Shown here: positions 1-11,748 of the stretch, one piece after another
Position numbering within the stretch: position 1 is the first letter of the stretch
Layout of the letters: each line of letters opens with the position of its first letter
Assembly: GCA_902554135.1 (NCBI GenBank)
Contig: CACDNJ010000005.1
Coordinates: 1-26,707, forward strand
Source: an uncultured Pelagibacteraceae bacterium
GTDB taxonomy: Bacteria; Pseudomonadota; Alphaproteobacteria; Pelagibacterales; Pelagibacteraceae
Reading direction: 5' to 3'
DNA length: 26,707 bases
Program-made: the position numbers and the translations under genes
The notes under the pieces: model-generated
What the model saw: the letters and a program-made list of their open reading frames with translations, nothing else
Told to the model about the DNA's origin: nothing
Database searches by the model: none

Positions 1-20
1 TTTTTTTAGGGGCGAATATT

Positions 21-1574
21 ATGTTAAATAGAGGTTTAGACAAACAGGAATTATTAAGAATTGTTGATTCTGTAGCGAACGAAAAATCGATCGACAAAGA
101 GCTTATATTAAGCTCTATGGAATCAGCTATTCAAAAGGCTGCCTATAGTAAATTTGGCTTTGATAATGAAATTGAAGCAACAATTGATAGAGATAAGGGA
201 AGTATTAAAATTCAAAAAGTGCTTCAAGTTGTGGAGAAAGTAGAAGATTCCGCAAGAGAAATATCTTTAAAAGATGCAGGTTTGTTGGATAAAAAAAACA
301 AAAATCTAAAAGTTGGAGACAAAATATATGAAGAATTACCGCAAGTTGATTTTGGAAGGATAGCAGCACAAAGTGCAAAGCAAGTTATATCTCAAAGAGT
401 TAAAGAAGCTGAAAAGACCAGACAATATAATGACTTTATAGACAAGCAAGGACATATTTTAAGCGGAATAATAAAAAGATTGGAATATGGTAATGTTATA
501 GTAGATCTAGGTAAGGCAGAAGGAATTGCCAGAAAAGAAGAATTAATTCAAAGAGAAATTTTAAAAAATGGAGATAGAGTAAAAGCTTATTGTTATGAAG
601 TTAAAAGAGATAACAAAGGGCATCAGATATTTCTATCTCGTGCCCACCCTCAATTTTTGGCTAAATTATTTTTTCAAGAAGTTCCTGAGATTTACGAAGG
701 TGTAATAGAAATAAAGGCTGTTTCAAGAGATCCCGGAAGTAGAGCTAAAATTTGTGTACATTCAAAAGATTCATCTTTGGATCCCGTTGGTGCATGCGTA
801 GGTATGAGAGGTAGTAGAGTTCAAACTATAGTAAACGAACTTCATGGAGAAAAAATAGATATTATTAAATGGACAGAAGATTTACCAACTCTTGTTGCTG
901 AATCCTTATCACCAGCAGAAATACAAAAAGTTTTAATAGATGAACAAAATAAAAGGATTGATGTGATTTTAACAGAAGAAAATTTAAGTAAAGCCATAGG
1001 AAGAAGAGGACAAAATGTTAGATTGGCATCAAAATTAATTAATTATGAAATAGATATTTTAACGGATAAAGAAGACTCAGAAAGAAGACAGGCTGAATTT
1101 AAAGAAAGAAGTCAAAATTTTATTAAAAATCTAGAGGTTGATGAAACCTTAGGTCAGCTTCTAGTGTCTGAAAATTTCCAAAGTATAGATGAAATTGCTC
1201 AGTCAAAAGTTGAAGATATTTCTAAAGTAGAGGGCATAGAAGATTCTACAGCAGAAGAATTAATTTCAAGAGCAAAAGAATATTTGGAGAAAGAAAAAGT
1301 TGAAATATCAAAAAAATTAAAAGAACTAGGGGTAGAAGATTCCTTAATCAATTTAAAAGGAATGACACAAGGTATGCTGGTAGTTTTAGGAGAACAAAAT
1401 ATAAAAAAATTAAAAGACTTTGCCGAACTATCATCCGATGAATTAATTGGTGGAATGGATGAAATTAAAGGCAAACGTATAAAAATAAATGGCTATTTAG
1501 AAGACTTTGCACTGACAAGAGAAGAAGCAGATAATTTGATAATGGATGCCAGAAAGATTGTATTTAAAGATTAA
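21..1574 (+). CDS. nusA: Transcription termination/antitermination factor NusA
   Basis: NusA binds RNA polymerase and nascent RNA and modulates pausing, termination and antitermination. The 517-residue protein has the full proteobacterial layout: an N-terminal polymerase-binding domain (about 1-130), an S1 domain (about 144-206), two KH domains (GMRGSR at 261-266, then a second GRRGQNVRLA glycine loop near 330), and two C-terminal acidic helix-hairpin-helix repeats (about 365-425 and 435-500). The start is supported by an AGGGG Shine-Dalgarno sequence at 8-12, one of the few clear ones in this window. It opens the nusA-infB-rbfA-rpsO-pnp operon. RimP normally precedes it and would lie off the left edge. 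The identification is secure. Confidence 0.97.
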   Translation: MLNRGLDKQELLRIVDSVANEKSIDKELILSSMESAIQKAAYSKFGFDNEIEATIDRDKGSIKIQKVLQVVEKVEDSAREISLKDAGLLDKKNKNLKVGDKIYEELPQVDFGRIAAQSAKQVISQRVKEAEKTRQYNDFIDKQGHILSGIIKRLEYGNVIVDLGKAEGIARKEELIQREILKNGDRVKAYCYEVKRDNKGHQIFLSRAHPQFLAKLFFQEVPEIYEGVIEIKAVSRDPGSRAKICVHSKDSSLDPVGACVGMRGSRVQTIVNELHGEKIDIIKWTEDLPTLVAESLSPAEIQKVLIDEQNKRIDVILTEENLSKAIGRRGQNVRLASKLINYEIDILTDKEDSERRQAEFKERSQNFIKNLEVDETLGQLLVSENFQSIDEIAQSKVEDISKVEGIEDSTAEELISRAKEYLEKEKVEISKKLKELGVEDSLINLKGMTQGMLVVLGEQNIKKLKDFAELSSDELIGGMDEIKGKRIKINGYLEDFALTREEADNLIMDARKIVFKD

Positions 1575-1575
1575 T

Positions 1576-3777
1576 ATGGAAAAAAATAAAAATAAGAAAA
1601 AAACACTAACAATTTCAACCTCTTTTAACAAAAAGAAGGTAAGCCAACCTTCTTTTCAAAAACCTGAAAAGAAAGCTTTTTTTCCAGATAGAAAGAAGAG
1701 CGGCAAGCCTATTGCCAAGAATAGAAATTTTTTTAATCAACCTTCTAATAATAAGAGCGGTTTAAATAGAAAGAATTTTGCTAGAAAATTTGCTGAACAA
1801 CAAGCCACAAAAAGATTCATTCATCCTGAAGAAAAAAAGTTTGATAAAAATAAAACAAAAAATTTGAAACCAGATAGTGTTAGAAGAGAACACAAATTAA
1901 CTATTTCCCGAGCAATGAATGTTGAGGAATTTGATATAAAACAAAGAAGTTTAGCGTCAGTAAAAAGAGCTAGATTAAAAGAGAAAAAAAATTTAAAAAA
2001 AGAAGATGAAACGAAAAAAGAGTTTAAAAAAGTTATAAGAGACGTAAAGATTCCAAATCAAATTACAATACAAGAATTATCTAATAGAATGGCTGAGCAG
2101 TCTAGCAGCGTAATAAAATTTCTTTTAAATATGGGAGTTAAGGCTACAATTAATCACTCTATTGATAAGGATACATCAGAATATATCGTTAAGGAATTTG
2201 GTCATAATGCGGTGATAGAGCAAACTCCTACAGTGAGTTTGGAGAAAAAAGAAGACTCGAATGAATCAAATCTTGAACCAAGACCACCGATTGTCACAAT
2301 AATGGGTCACGTTGATCATGGTAAGACCTCCTTATTAGATGCTTTGAGAAGTACAAATGTTGTTTCAGGCGAACATGGAGGAATCACACAGCACATAGGC
2401 GCTTATCAAGTTTATAGTGATGATAAGAAATTGATTACATTTATAGATACGCCTGGCCATGCTGCATTTACAGAAATGAGAGCAAGAGGATCAAAAATAA
2501 CCGATATAGTAATTTTAGTAATAGCGGCAGATGATGGTGTTAAACCACAAACAGTTGAAGCGATACAACATGCAAAGGCAGCGAAAGTACCTATAATAGT
2601 TGCTATTAATAAATCTGATTTGCCTAACTCTAAAATAGGAAAAATAAAAGATGAACTAATGAGATATGAATTAGTAGCAGAAAGTTTAGGTGGTGAAACA
2701 CTGTTTGTAGAAGTTTCAGCTAAAAATAAAACTAATTTAGATAAATTAAAAGAAAGTATTCTTCTGCAATCTGAAATCTTAGATTTGAAAGCACCCCAAG
2801 ATGGTAATGCAAGAGGTGTGGTTTTGGAGGCAAAAATAGATAAAGGGAAAGGACCTGTATCTACAATTTTGATTACAGGTGGAAAATTAGAAAAAGGAAA
2901 TTATTTTGTTTGCGGAAATACTTGGGGAAAAATTCGAGCCATGATAGATTTTAATGGAAAAGCTGTTGATGAGGCCAAACCTTCCTCTCCAGTTGAGATA
3001 TTGGGAATGAACGAATCCGCAAATGCTGGAGATGAATTTTCGGTGGTTAATACTGAAGAAGAGGCAAAGAACATTAATACTTTCAGAAAAACAGGAATCA
3101 AGGAAAAAGGCGTATTAGTTTCACAAGACAAAACTAATATTTTTGATAATCAGAGCACCAAGAAAGAATTAAACATAATTTTAAAATCTGACGTACAAGG
3201 GTCTAGTGAAGCTCTTAAAAATGCAATTAATAAGATCGAACATTCAGAAGTCAAACCAAAAATAATTTTGTCGGACATAGGAATGATTAATGAAACAGAC
3301 ATATCCTTAGCCAAAGCGTCAAATGCTGTTGTAATTGGATTTAATATCAAACCAAATAGAGAAGCAAAAAATTCAGCTGAACAACAAAAAATAAGAATAG
3401 AATTTTTTAATATAATTTATAAAGCAATAGAGTTTGTTGAAAAATCTCTATCAGGCTTGTTGGAACCTGAAAAGAAAGAAACAGTACAGGGAACAGCTGA
3501 AGTTTTACAAATTTTCAAACTTTCTAAATCTGGAAAAGTAGCCGGATCTAAAGTTATTGAAGGTGAAATTACAAGCACTTCTAAAGCAAGAATTATTCGT
3601 GATGGTGCTGTTATTCATGATGGTAATATAGCCAGTATCTTTAGAGAAAAAAATGCTGTTAAAGAAGTAAAAAATGGTCTTGAATGTGGAATATCCTTTA
3701 AAAATTATGGGGATTTTAAAATCAAAGACAAGATAGAAGCATATAAAGTTGATATAATCCAAAGAGAGATAAAATAA
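1576..3777 (+). CDS. infB: Translation initiation factor IF-2
   Basis: IF-2 is the GTPase that brings fMet-tRNA to the 30S subunit and promotes subunit joining. I place the start at ATG 1576, giving 733 residues. The open frame extends ten codons further upstream, but that part overlaps the end of nusA and lacks IF-2 character, while 1576 lies 1 nt after the nusA stop. The first ~150 residues are a Lys/Asn-rich, low-complexity tail typical of IF-2. An IF2_N segment (near 160-210) follows, then the G domain with GHVDHGKT (244-251), DTPGHAAF, NKSD and SAK, then the EF-Tu-like domain 2 and the C-terminal tRNA-binding domains. The protein is short for an alphaproteobacterial IF-2, mainly because its N-terminal tail is reduced. 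Confidence 0.96.
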   Translation: MEKNKNKKKTLTISTSFNKKKVSQPSFQKPEKKAFFPDRKKSGKPIAKNRNFFNQPSNNKSGLNRKNFARKFAEQQATKRFIHPEEKKFDKNKTKNLKPDSVRREHKLTISRAMNVEEFDIKQRSLASVKRARLKEKKNLKKEDETKKEFKKVIRDVKIPNQITIQELSNRMAEQSSSVIKFLLNMGVKATINHSIDKDTSEYIVKEFGHNAVIEQTPTVSLEKKEDSNESNLEPRPPIVTIMGHVDHGKTSLLDALRSTNVVSGEHGGITQHIGAYQVYSDDKKLITFIDTPGHAAFTEMRARGSKITDIVILVIAADDGVKPQTVEAIQHAKAAKVPIIVAINKSDLPNSKIGKIKDELMRYELVAESLGGETLFVEVSAKNKTNLDKLKESILLQSEILDLKAPQDGNARGVVLEAKIDKGKGPVSTILITGGKLEKGNYFVCGNTWGKIRAMIDFNGKAVDEAKPSSPVEILGMNESANAGDEFSVVNTEEEAKNINTFRKTGIKEKGVLVSQDKTNIFDNQSTKKELNIILKSDVQGSSEALKNAINKIEHSEVKPKIILSDIGMINETDISLAKASNAVVIGFNIKPNREAKNSAEQQKIRIEFFNIIYKAIEFVEKSLSGLLEPEKKETVQGTAEVLQIFKLSKSGKVAGSKVIEGEITSTSKARIIRDGAVIHDGNIASIFREKNAVKEVKNGLECGISFKNYGDFKIKDKIEAYKVDIIQREIK

Positions 3778-3779
3778 TA

Positions 3780-4151
3780 ATGAATAGAAAATCTAGTACT
3801 GGCGGTTTAAATCATAGACATTTAAGAGTGGGAGAGCTAGTTAAGCAAAATTTAGGTCAAATTTTTCTAAGAAATGAAGCAAAAATACCCTCGCTAAACA
3901 CAAAGCTAGTTACTGTTACAGAGGTTAGAATGAGTTCAGATTTAAAGTCTGCAAGAGCGTATGTTATTCCACTTGGAGGCAAAGAGACTGAAAAAACAGT
4001 AAATATCTTGACGGAGTTTTCTCATCTTGTTAGAAAAGCCTTGTCAAAGAAGTTAGATATAAAGTTTCTTCCCAAGTTACACTTTGTTGGAGACGATTCA
4101 TTTGATTATGCTGAGCGAATTGAAAAATTAATAAAAGAAAATAGTAAATAA
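3780..4151 (+). CDS. rbfA: 30S ribosome-binding factor A
   Basis: RbfA is a KH-fold factor that binds the 30S subunit and helps mature the 16S rRNA 5' end. The 123-residue product has the expected RbfA features: an N-terminal HxRVGELVKQ-type helix, a VTEVRMSSDLKSARAYV strand-helix core, and a C-terminal KFLPKLHFVGDDSFDYAERIEKL segment (in this protein the last two motifs are near 45-62 and 97-119). It begins 2 nt after the infB stop and its own TAA touches the rpsO ATG. In most proteobacteria truB would follow at this point, but here it is absent. Confidence 0.94.
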   Translation: MNRKSSTGGLNHRHLRVGELVKQNLGQIFLRNEAKIPSLNTKLVTVTEVRMSSDLKSARAYVIPLGGKETEKTVNILTEFSHLVRKALSKKLDIKFLPKLHFVGDDSFDYAERIEKLIKENSK

Positions 4152-4409
4152 ATGAAATTGAAAAAAGACATAGTCAAATCTCTTGCATTACACAAAAAAG
4201 ATGTAGGTTCGACAGTTGTTCAAATCGGGCTTCTAAGTGAGAAAATTAGTAAACTCTCAGAACATTTTAAAAATTTTAAAAAGGACAAACATTCTGCAAG
4301 AGGCCTTACAAGATCGGTTAATCAGAGAAAGAGGCTTTTGGATTATTTAAGCAAAAGTGATCCGAAAAGTTATAATGATATTTTAAAAAAACTTAATTTA
4401 AGAAAGTAA
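4152..4409 (+). CDS. rpsO: 30S ribosomal protein S15
   Basis: S15 is a primary 16S rRNA-binding protein of the 30S platform. The 85-residue product is slightly shorter than the usual 88-89. It shows the four-helix S15 pattern: a DVGSTVVQIGLLSEKI segment (17-32), an HF..KDKHSARGLTRSVNQRKRLLDYL segment (37-66) containing the conserved rRNA-contacting H-SARGL and R-LL residues, and a basic C-terminus. The start codon directly follows the rbfA stop and the stop codon directly precedes the pnp start, so there is no intergenic leader. Any S15 autoregulatory structure would have to lie inside the coding sequence of rbfA. Confidence 0.96.
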   Translation: MKLKKDIVKSLALHKKDVGSTVVQIGLLSEKISKLSEHFKNFKKDKHSARGLTRSVNQRKRLLDYLSKSDPKSYNDILKKLNLRK

Positions 4410-6479
4410 ATGTTTAAACAATTTAAAGAAGAAATAGATTTTGGTGGAAAAAAAATTACTCTAGAGACAGGAAAGATTGCTCGTCAAGCAGACGGAGCAG
4501 TAATTGCTACCTGGGGAGAAACAGTTGTTATTGCAACAGTTGTAGGAGCTAAAAAAGTTAATCCAGAAACAGACTATTTTCCTCTATCTGTAAATTATCA
4601 GGAAAAATATTATGCTGCAGGAAAAATTCCAGGCGGTTATTTTAAAAGAGAAGCGAGACCAACTGAGTCAGAAACTTTAATATCAAGATTAATTGATAGA
4701 CCGATCAGACCTTTGTTTCCCGAAGATTTTAGAAACGAAGTACAAGTTTTACCTACAGTGCTTTCCTATGACAACGAAAATGAGGCTGACATATTGTCAA
4801 TAATAGCATGTTCGGCTGCTCTATCGATTTCAGGACTACCTTTTAAGGGACCAGTGGGCGCGTCTAGAGTTGGTTTTATTGACGGCAAGTGTGCTTTAAA
4901 TCCAACTAAAAAGGAACTAGAAAATTCTAAATTAGATTTAGTTGTAGCTGGAACAAAAGATGCTGTTTTGATGGTCGAGTCAGAAGCTTCAGGCTTAACA
5001 GAAAAGGAAATGCTAGAAGCAGTTAAGTTTGGTCACGAGAATTTTGTTTCTGTGATTAAAGGTATAGAAAAGTTAGCAAAAAAATGTTCAAAAGAAGCCT
5101 GGAAAATTGAAAAAAAAGATTACAGTAAAGTTGCTAAAAAAATTCAAAAAGAACTTACCAAAGACTTAGAAAAAGCATTCTCAGAAAAAGATAAAAAGAA
5201 AAGATCTGAATTAATTAATTTAGCGGGAGATAAATGCAAAACTTTATTTGAGAAAGACGAAACTTTTTTGGAACATGAGATAATGCTCCAGCTTAAAAAT
5301 CTAGAAAAAGACATTGTTAGAACCAGAATTTTAAAAAGTAAAAAAAGAATTGATGGAAGAGGTTTATCAGACGTAAGACCAATAAAATGCGAAGTTGGAA
5401 TTCTACCAAGAGTTCACGGTTCGGCTTTATTTACTAGAGGAGAAACTCAGGCTATAGTAACTACAACTCTGGGTACAACAGATGATGAGCAAAGAATCGA
5501 AAGTTTAGAAGGTTTAAAAAGACAGAGATTTATGCTGCATTATAATTTTCCACCATTCTCTGTGGGAGAAACAGGCAGAATTGGTACAGGCAGAAGAGAA
5601 GTTGGACATGGAAAATTAGCTTGGAGAGCTTTAAATTCATCACTTCCTAAAAAAGAAAATTTTCCTTACACCTTAAGAATTGTTTCTGAAATTACAGAAT
5701 CTAACGGATCTTCCTCAATGGCTACAGTTTGTGGATCTTCCTTAGCGTTAATGGATGCAGCTGTTCCTATAGCAGAACCTGTTGCAGGAATAGCGATGGG
5801 ATTAATTAAGGAAAAAGACAAATTTTCTATCTTGTCAGATATTCTAGGAGACGAAGACCATCTGGGAGATATGGATTTTAAGGTTGCTGGAACGAAAGAC
5901 GGAATTACTTCTTTACAGATGGATATAAAAATTACAGGAATTACTTTTGAGATTATGGAACAAGCTCTTGCTCAAGCAAAAGAAGGAAGAGTCCAAATTT
6001 TAAATGAAATGAATAAAACCCTTAAATCATCAAGAAAAGAGGTTGGAAAACACACTCCAAAAATGGAAACCATAAAAGTTGATAAAAAAGATATAGCAAC
6101 TGTTATTGGTAAAGGTGGAGCAACGATTAGAGAAATTGTTGAAAAATCTGGAGCAAAGGTTGATGTTAAGGATACAGGTGAAGTTACAGTAGCAGCTGCA
6201 AACGAAGAAACTAGAAAGATAGCAGTTCAAATGATCAATGACCTTGTTGCAAAACCTGAGATGGGAAAAACATACAAAGGTAAAGTAGTTAAAATTATGG
6301 AATTTGGTGCTTTCGTAAACTTTTTAGGAAAACAAGATGGACTTGTTCACATTTCTCAGTTAGCAGCCAAAAGAGTACAAAAGGTTACCGATGTTGTTAA
6401 AGAAGGCGATGAAGTTTCAGTTAAAGTAATTGGATTTGATAGAGGAAAGGTTAAACTTTCTATAAAAGAAGCCGTTTAA
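4410..6479 (+). CDS. pnp: Polynucleotide phosphorylase (PNPase)
   Basis: PNPase is a phosphate-dependent 3'-5' exoribonuclease of the RNA degradosome that can also add 3' tails. The 689-residue protein has two RNase PH-like cores separated by an all-alpha linker. The second core carries [18 protein letters not shown], which includes the conserved active-site aspartates. A KH domain follows (about 553-612, with [10 protein letters not shown]), then an S1 domain (about 618-686). The length is normal. It ends the plus-strand operon and abuts the convergent fabI, with overlapping stop codons. No stem-loop terminator fits between the two genes. Confidence 0.97.
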   Translation: MFKQFKEEIDFGGKKITLETGKIARQADGAVIATWGETVVIATVVGAKKVNPETDYFPLSVNYQEKYYAAGKIPGGYFKREARPTESETLISRLIDRPIRPLFPEDFRNEVQVLPTVLSYDNENEADILSIIACSAALSISGLPFKGPVGASRVGFIDGKCALNPTKKELENSKLDLVVAGTKDAVLMVESEASGLTEKEMLEAVKFGHENFVSVIKGIEKLAKKCSKEAWKIEKKDYSKVAKKIQKELTKDLEKAFSEKDKKKRSELINLAGDKCKTLFEKDETFLEHEIMLQLKNLEKDIVRTRILKSKKRIDGRGLSDVRPIKCEVGILPRVHGSALFTRGETQAIVTTTLGTTDDEQRIESLEGLKRQRFMLHYNFPPFSVGETGRIGTGRREVGHGKLAWRALNSSLPKKENFPYTLRIVSEITESNGSSSMATVCGSSLALMDAAVPIAEPVAGIAMGLIKEKDKFSILSDILGDEDHLGDMDFKVAGTKDGITSLQMDIKITGITFEIMEQALAQAKEGRVQILNEMNKTLKSSRKEVGKHTPKMETIKVDKKDIATVIGKGGATIREIVEKSGAKVDVKDTGEVTVAAANEETRKIAVQMINDLVAKPEMGKTYKGKVVKIMEFGAFVNFLGKQDGLVHISQLAAKRVQKVTDVVKEGDEVSVKVIGFDRGKVKLSIKEAV

Positions 6480-7261
6480 GTTATATTTTTTGGATCAGGC
6501 ATTCCCACTTTGTTATAACCCGCGTCAACGTAATGGATTTCTCCAGTAACACCAGCTGCAAGATCACTTAATAAGTACAAAGCAGATTTACCCACATCGC
6601 TTATATCTACATTTCTTTTTAGTAAAGAATGATCTGCACTCCATTTATATAAAAATTTTGCGTCACCTATAGCTGATGCAGCTAAAGTTTTAATTGGTCC
6701 AGCACTTATAGCATTTACTCTGATTCCCTTGGAACCTAGATCTCTAGCTATGTACTTTACGCTCGATTCTAAAGCTGCCTTACACACTCCCATGACATTA
6801 TAGTTAGGAACTACTTTCGTAGACTCGTAAGTTAAAGTTAACATGCTAGAACCAGCTTTCATCATTTTCGAAGCTTCTTTTGCTATCTCAGTAAATGAAA
6901 AACAAGAAACTAACATACTTTTTGCAAAGTTTTCCCTAGAAGTATTTATGTACTCACCTGATAATTCTGCTCTGTCAGAAAAAGCAATGGCATGGACTAC
7001 AAAATCCAACTGACCCCATTTATTTTTAATTTCTTGAAATGTTTTTATAATATCGTCTTTTTTTTCTACGTTACAATTTAATAGAAATTTAGAATTTACA
7101 GATTCAGCTAGAGGAGTAACTCTTTTTTTAAGAGCATCGCCTAAATAAGTAAAAGCTAATTCGGCTCCATTTTCAGCAAGTTTTTTAGCTATACCCCAGG
7201 CTATAGATCTATCATTAGCTACGCCCATTATTAAACCTTTTTTACCTTTAACTAAGCTCAT
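6476..7261 (-). CDS. fabI: Enoyl-[acyl-carrier-protein] reductase (NADH) FabI
   Basis: FabI reduces trans-2-enoyl-ACP in the last step of each type II fatty acid elongation cycle. The 261-residue protein is a short-chain dehydrogenase-fold FabI. It has the N-terminal [13 protein letters not shown] nucleotide-binding loop (13-25), Y145, the catalytic Y154 and K161 in YNVMGVCK, and the FabI-specific [11 protein letters not shown] segment after the active site. It is the last gene of fabA-fabB-fabI, starting 2 nt after the fabB stop. Its TAA overlaps the stop of the convergent pnp. Confidence 0.95.
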   Translation of the reverse strand: MSLVKGKKGLIMGVANDRSIAWGIAKKLAENGAELAFTYLGDALKKRVTPLAESVNSKFLLNCNVEKKDDIIKTFQEIKNKWGQLDFVVHAIAFSDRAELSGEYINTSRENFAKSMLVSCFSFTEIAKEASKMMKAGSSMLTLTYESTKVVPNYNVMGVCKAALESSVKYIARDLGSKGIRVNAISAGPIKTLAASAIGDAKFLYKWSADHSLLKRNVDISDVGKSALYLLSDLAAGVTGEIHYVDAGYNKVGMPDPKNIT

Positions 7262-7263
7262 TA

Positions 7264-8475
7264 TTATACCTTTTCAAAAACCAAAGTAGCATTTGTTCCA
7301 CCAAAACCAAAACTATTAGACATTACGGAATTTAACGTTACGTTTTTTTCAACTTTAGTTACTATTGGAAATTTTTTTGCCTCCTCATCCATCTCATTTA
7401 CATTTGCAGAAGCGGCAATAAAGTTATTTTTCATCATGATCAAAGAGTAGATTGCTTCGTGTACAGAAGCTGCACCGAGTGGATGACCAGAAAGTGATTT
7501 TGTTGAACTAATTTTTGGTATTTTGTCTTTAAATGTTTCTTTAACAGCTTTTAATTCCGTTATATCGCCAACAGGCGTTGAAGTTCCATGAGTGTTAATG
7601 TAATCAATTTTATTACGAGCTGTTTTTAGTGCCATATTCATACATCTAGTAGCTCCTTCTCCCGAAGGTGCAACCATATCATATCCATCGGAAGTAGCTC
7701 CATAACCCGTTAATTCAGCATAAATTTTAGCACCTCTTGCTTTTGCATACTCCATTTCTTCTAAAACTAAAACTCCTGCACCACCTGCGATTACAAATCC
7801 ATCTCTGGTTTTATCATAAGGCCTAGAAGCTTTTTCTGGGGAGTCATTGTATTTTGAAGAAAGTGCTGTCATGGCATCAAACATTGCAGTCAATGCCCAA
7901 TGCACTTCATCACTTCCGCCCGCAAAAACTATTTTTTGTTTTCCAAATTGGATAAGTTCCATAGCATTTCCTATACAATGTCCACTCGTAGCACATGCAG
8001 AACTTATTGTATAATTTACTCCCTTTATTTTAAAAGGCACCGCCAAAGTCGCAGAAGCTGTACTAGCCATCGTTCTTGGAACTATAAATGGTCCCATTTT
8101 TTTTGGATTTTTTTCTCTTGTTTTGTCAGCAGCTAAAATAACATTTTTAATTGATGGTCCACCTGATCCCATAACCATTCCTGTTGAGACATTGCTTATT
8201 TCATTTTCTTTTAAACCAGAATCCTTAACAGCTTCATTCATTGCTATATAGTTATAAGCAGAACCGTCACCCATAAACCTAATAATTTTTCTATCAACGT
8301 GATCTTCAAGTTTTATATTGGGTTTTCCATGTATGTTACTTTTTAAATTATGTTCTTTATATTCTTCCGCAAAAGAAATACCTGATTTGGTATTGATAAG
8401 TGAGTTAGAAACTTCTTTTTGATTATTTCCCAAACAAGAAATTATCCCAATTCCTGTAACAACAACTCTCTTCAT
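7264..8475 (-). CDS. fabB: 3-oxoacyl-ACP synthase I (FabB)
   Basis: FabB is the condensing enzyme that elongates the cis-3-decenoyl-ACP made by FabA, committing carbon to unsaturated fatty acids. The 403-residue protein has a Cys-His-His thiolase-fold active site: C161 in SSACATSG, H296 in [11 protein letters not shown], and K326/H331 in [15 protein letters not shown]. The C-terminal glycine-rich [13 protein letters not shown] is intact. Partnership with FabA favours FabB over FabF. The ATG overlaps the fabA stop by one base (TAATG), indicating translational coupling. Confidence 0.94.
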   Translation of the reverse strand: MKRVVVTGIGIISCLGNNQKEVSNSLINTKSGISFAEEYKEHNLKSNIHGKPNIKLEDHVDRKIIRFMGDGSAYNYIAMNEAVKDSGLKENEISNVSTGMVMGSGGPSIKNVILAADKTREKNPKKMGPFIVPRTMASTASATLAVPFKIKGVNYTISSACATSGHCIGNAMELIQFGKQKIVFAGGSDEVHWALTAMFDAMTALSSKYNDSPEKASRPYDKTRDGFVIAGGAGVLVLEEMEYAKARGAKIYAELTGYGATSDGYDMVAPSGEGATRCMNMALKTARNKIDYINTHGTSTPVGDITELKAVKETFKDKIPKISSTKSLSGHPLGAASVHEAIYSLIMMKNNFIAASANVNEMDEEAKKFPIVTKVEKNVTLNSVMSNSFGFGGTNATLVFEKV

Positions 8476-8978
8476 TATTTATAAACTCCAACTTTTAGAT
8501 TTTCAGCAGAGTATATTTGTTTTCCATCTGCTTTTAAAACTCCATCGGCAAAACCAACTGTTCCACTTTCTGTTTTTAAAACCTTTTTCATATCAACTTC
8601 ATAGGTTGCGATTTTGACTTTTTTAAGAACCTCTCCTGTAAATCTGACAGAATTTACACCTAGAGCACGTCCTTTTCCCGGTTCTCCCATCCATCCTAAA
8701 TAAAATCCTACCATTTGCCACATAGCATCTAGCCCCAGACATCCAGGCATAACAGGATCCCCTTTAAAATGACAATCAAAAAACCACATCTTATCTTTTA
8801 TATCAAGCTCAGCTTTTATAAGACCTTTTTTAAATTTTCCTAAATCAGATTTAATTTCTGTAATTCTATCGAACATTAACATTGGAGGTAGCGGCAGACG
8901 TGCATTTCCTTCTCCAAAAAGCGAACCATTCGCACAATCAATTAATTCTTTGTAGCTATAACTGTTTTTTTGACGCAT
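8475..8978 (-). CDS. fabA: 3-hydroxydecanoyl-ACP dehydratase/isomerase FabA
   Basis: FabA dehydrates 3-hydroxydecanoyl-ACP and isomerises the trans-2 double bond to cis-3, starting anaerobic-type unsaturated fatty acid synthesis. The 167-residue hot-dog protein keeps the catalytic pair at H70 ([16 protein letters not shown]) and D84 (LGLDAMWQ), the same residue numbers as in the E. coli enzyme. It is the first gene of the operon and is transcribed away from katG. I see no strong Shine-Dalgarno sequence. Regulation may involve the palindrome in the shared 84-bp spacer. Confidence 0.96.
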   Translation of the reverse strand: MRQKNSYSYKELIDCANGSLFGEGNARLPLPPMLMFDRITEIKSDLGKFKKGLIKAELDIKDKMWFFDCHFKGDPVMPGCLGLDAMWQMVGFYLGWMGEPGKGRALGVNSVRFTGEVLKKVKIATYEVDMKKVLKTESGTVGFADGVLKADGKQIYSAENLKVGVYK

Positions 8979-11276
<2,298 letters not shown>

Positions 11277-11283
11277 AATTTAC

Positions 11284-11748
11284 CTACAGTCTTCCCTTTA
11301 GATTTTCTTTTTTAACCCATCCAATGTAATTTCCAGTTTTAATTTTACACCAATTATTTTTACATTTTTTTATTAAACATAATCTTCCTTTTTCCAGAAC
11401 AGCGATAGGTTTTGAATAAAGTGTAGGATTTTTAAAAATTATGGAATCATCCCCAATGTTTATGGCTGCTTTCTTTTTAGATAACTTAGAAGTATGTATC
11501 CAACCAGAATTATTTTCGTGGTCAATGATTTTTCTAAAATTATCAGATTCATCAATAACCAAAATAGGTAAAAATTTTTTTTCATATATCAATTTTATTG
11601 GATGTTTAAAAGAAGGACCGGCCCTCAGATAAACTTTATCGCTTCTCAGAGTAAGATAATAATTTTCTTCAGCAAAACTGGAAGAGTTTAGAATAACTAA
11701 AAAATAAATTAGAAAAATTTTTATTAAAAAATATTTTTCTTTAAACAT
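11284..11748 (-). CDS. Secreted SH3-domain protein
   Basis: The 154-residue product begins with a signal peptide (residues 1-26: KEKYF basic start, a hydrophobic FLIKIFLIYFLVILN core, then SSSFAEE with probable cleavage after SFA). Two bacterial SH3-like repeats follow. The first covers about 30-90 (YLRAGPSFKHPIK... SGWIHTSKLS) and the second about 95-150 (LEKGRL... WCKIKTGNYIGWVKKENL). The family is found in alphaproteobacteria as periplasmic proteins of unknown specific role, perhaps binding peptidoglycan or partner proteins. It overlaps the end of the upstream moeB/thiF-like gene by 8 bp, so it is the last gene of the ubiE-ubiB-coaBC operon. No functional link to those enzymes is evident. 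Confidence 0.8.
   Translation of the reverse strand: MFKEKYFLIKIFLIYFLVILNSSSFAEENYYLTLRSDKVYLRAGPSFKHPIKLIYEKKFLPILVIDESDNFRKIIDHENNSGWIHTSKLSKKKAAINIGDDSIIFKNPTLYSKPIAVLEKGRLCLIKKCKNNWCKIKTGNYIGWVKKENLKGRL

Noticed and set aside
1199..1474. Minus-strand open frame inside nusA
   Set aside because: Serine/phenylalanine-rich composition typical of a shadow of an AT-rich coding gene; nusA is certain on the other strand.
1546..1575. Upstream extension of infB to ATG 1546
   Set aside because: The ten extra codons overlap nusA and lack the Lys/Asn-rich IF-2 start; ATG 1576 directly follows the nusA stop.
7900..8136. Plus-strand 78-codon frame inside fabB
   Set aside because: Low-complexity Ser/Tyr/Arg-rich translation opposite the FabB active-site region; no family likeness.
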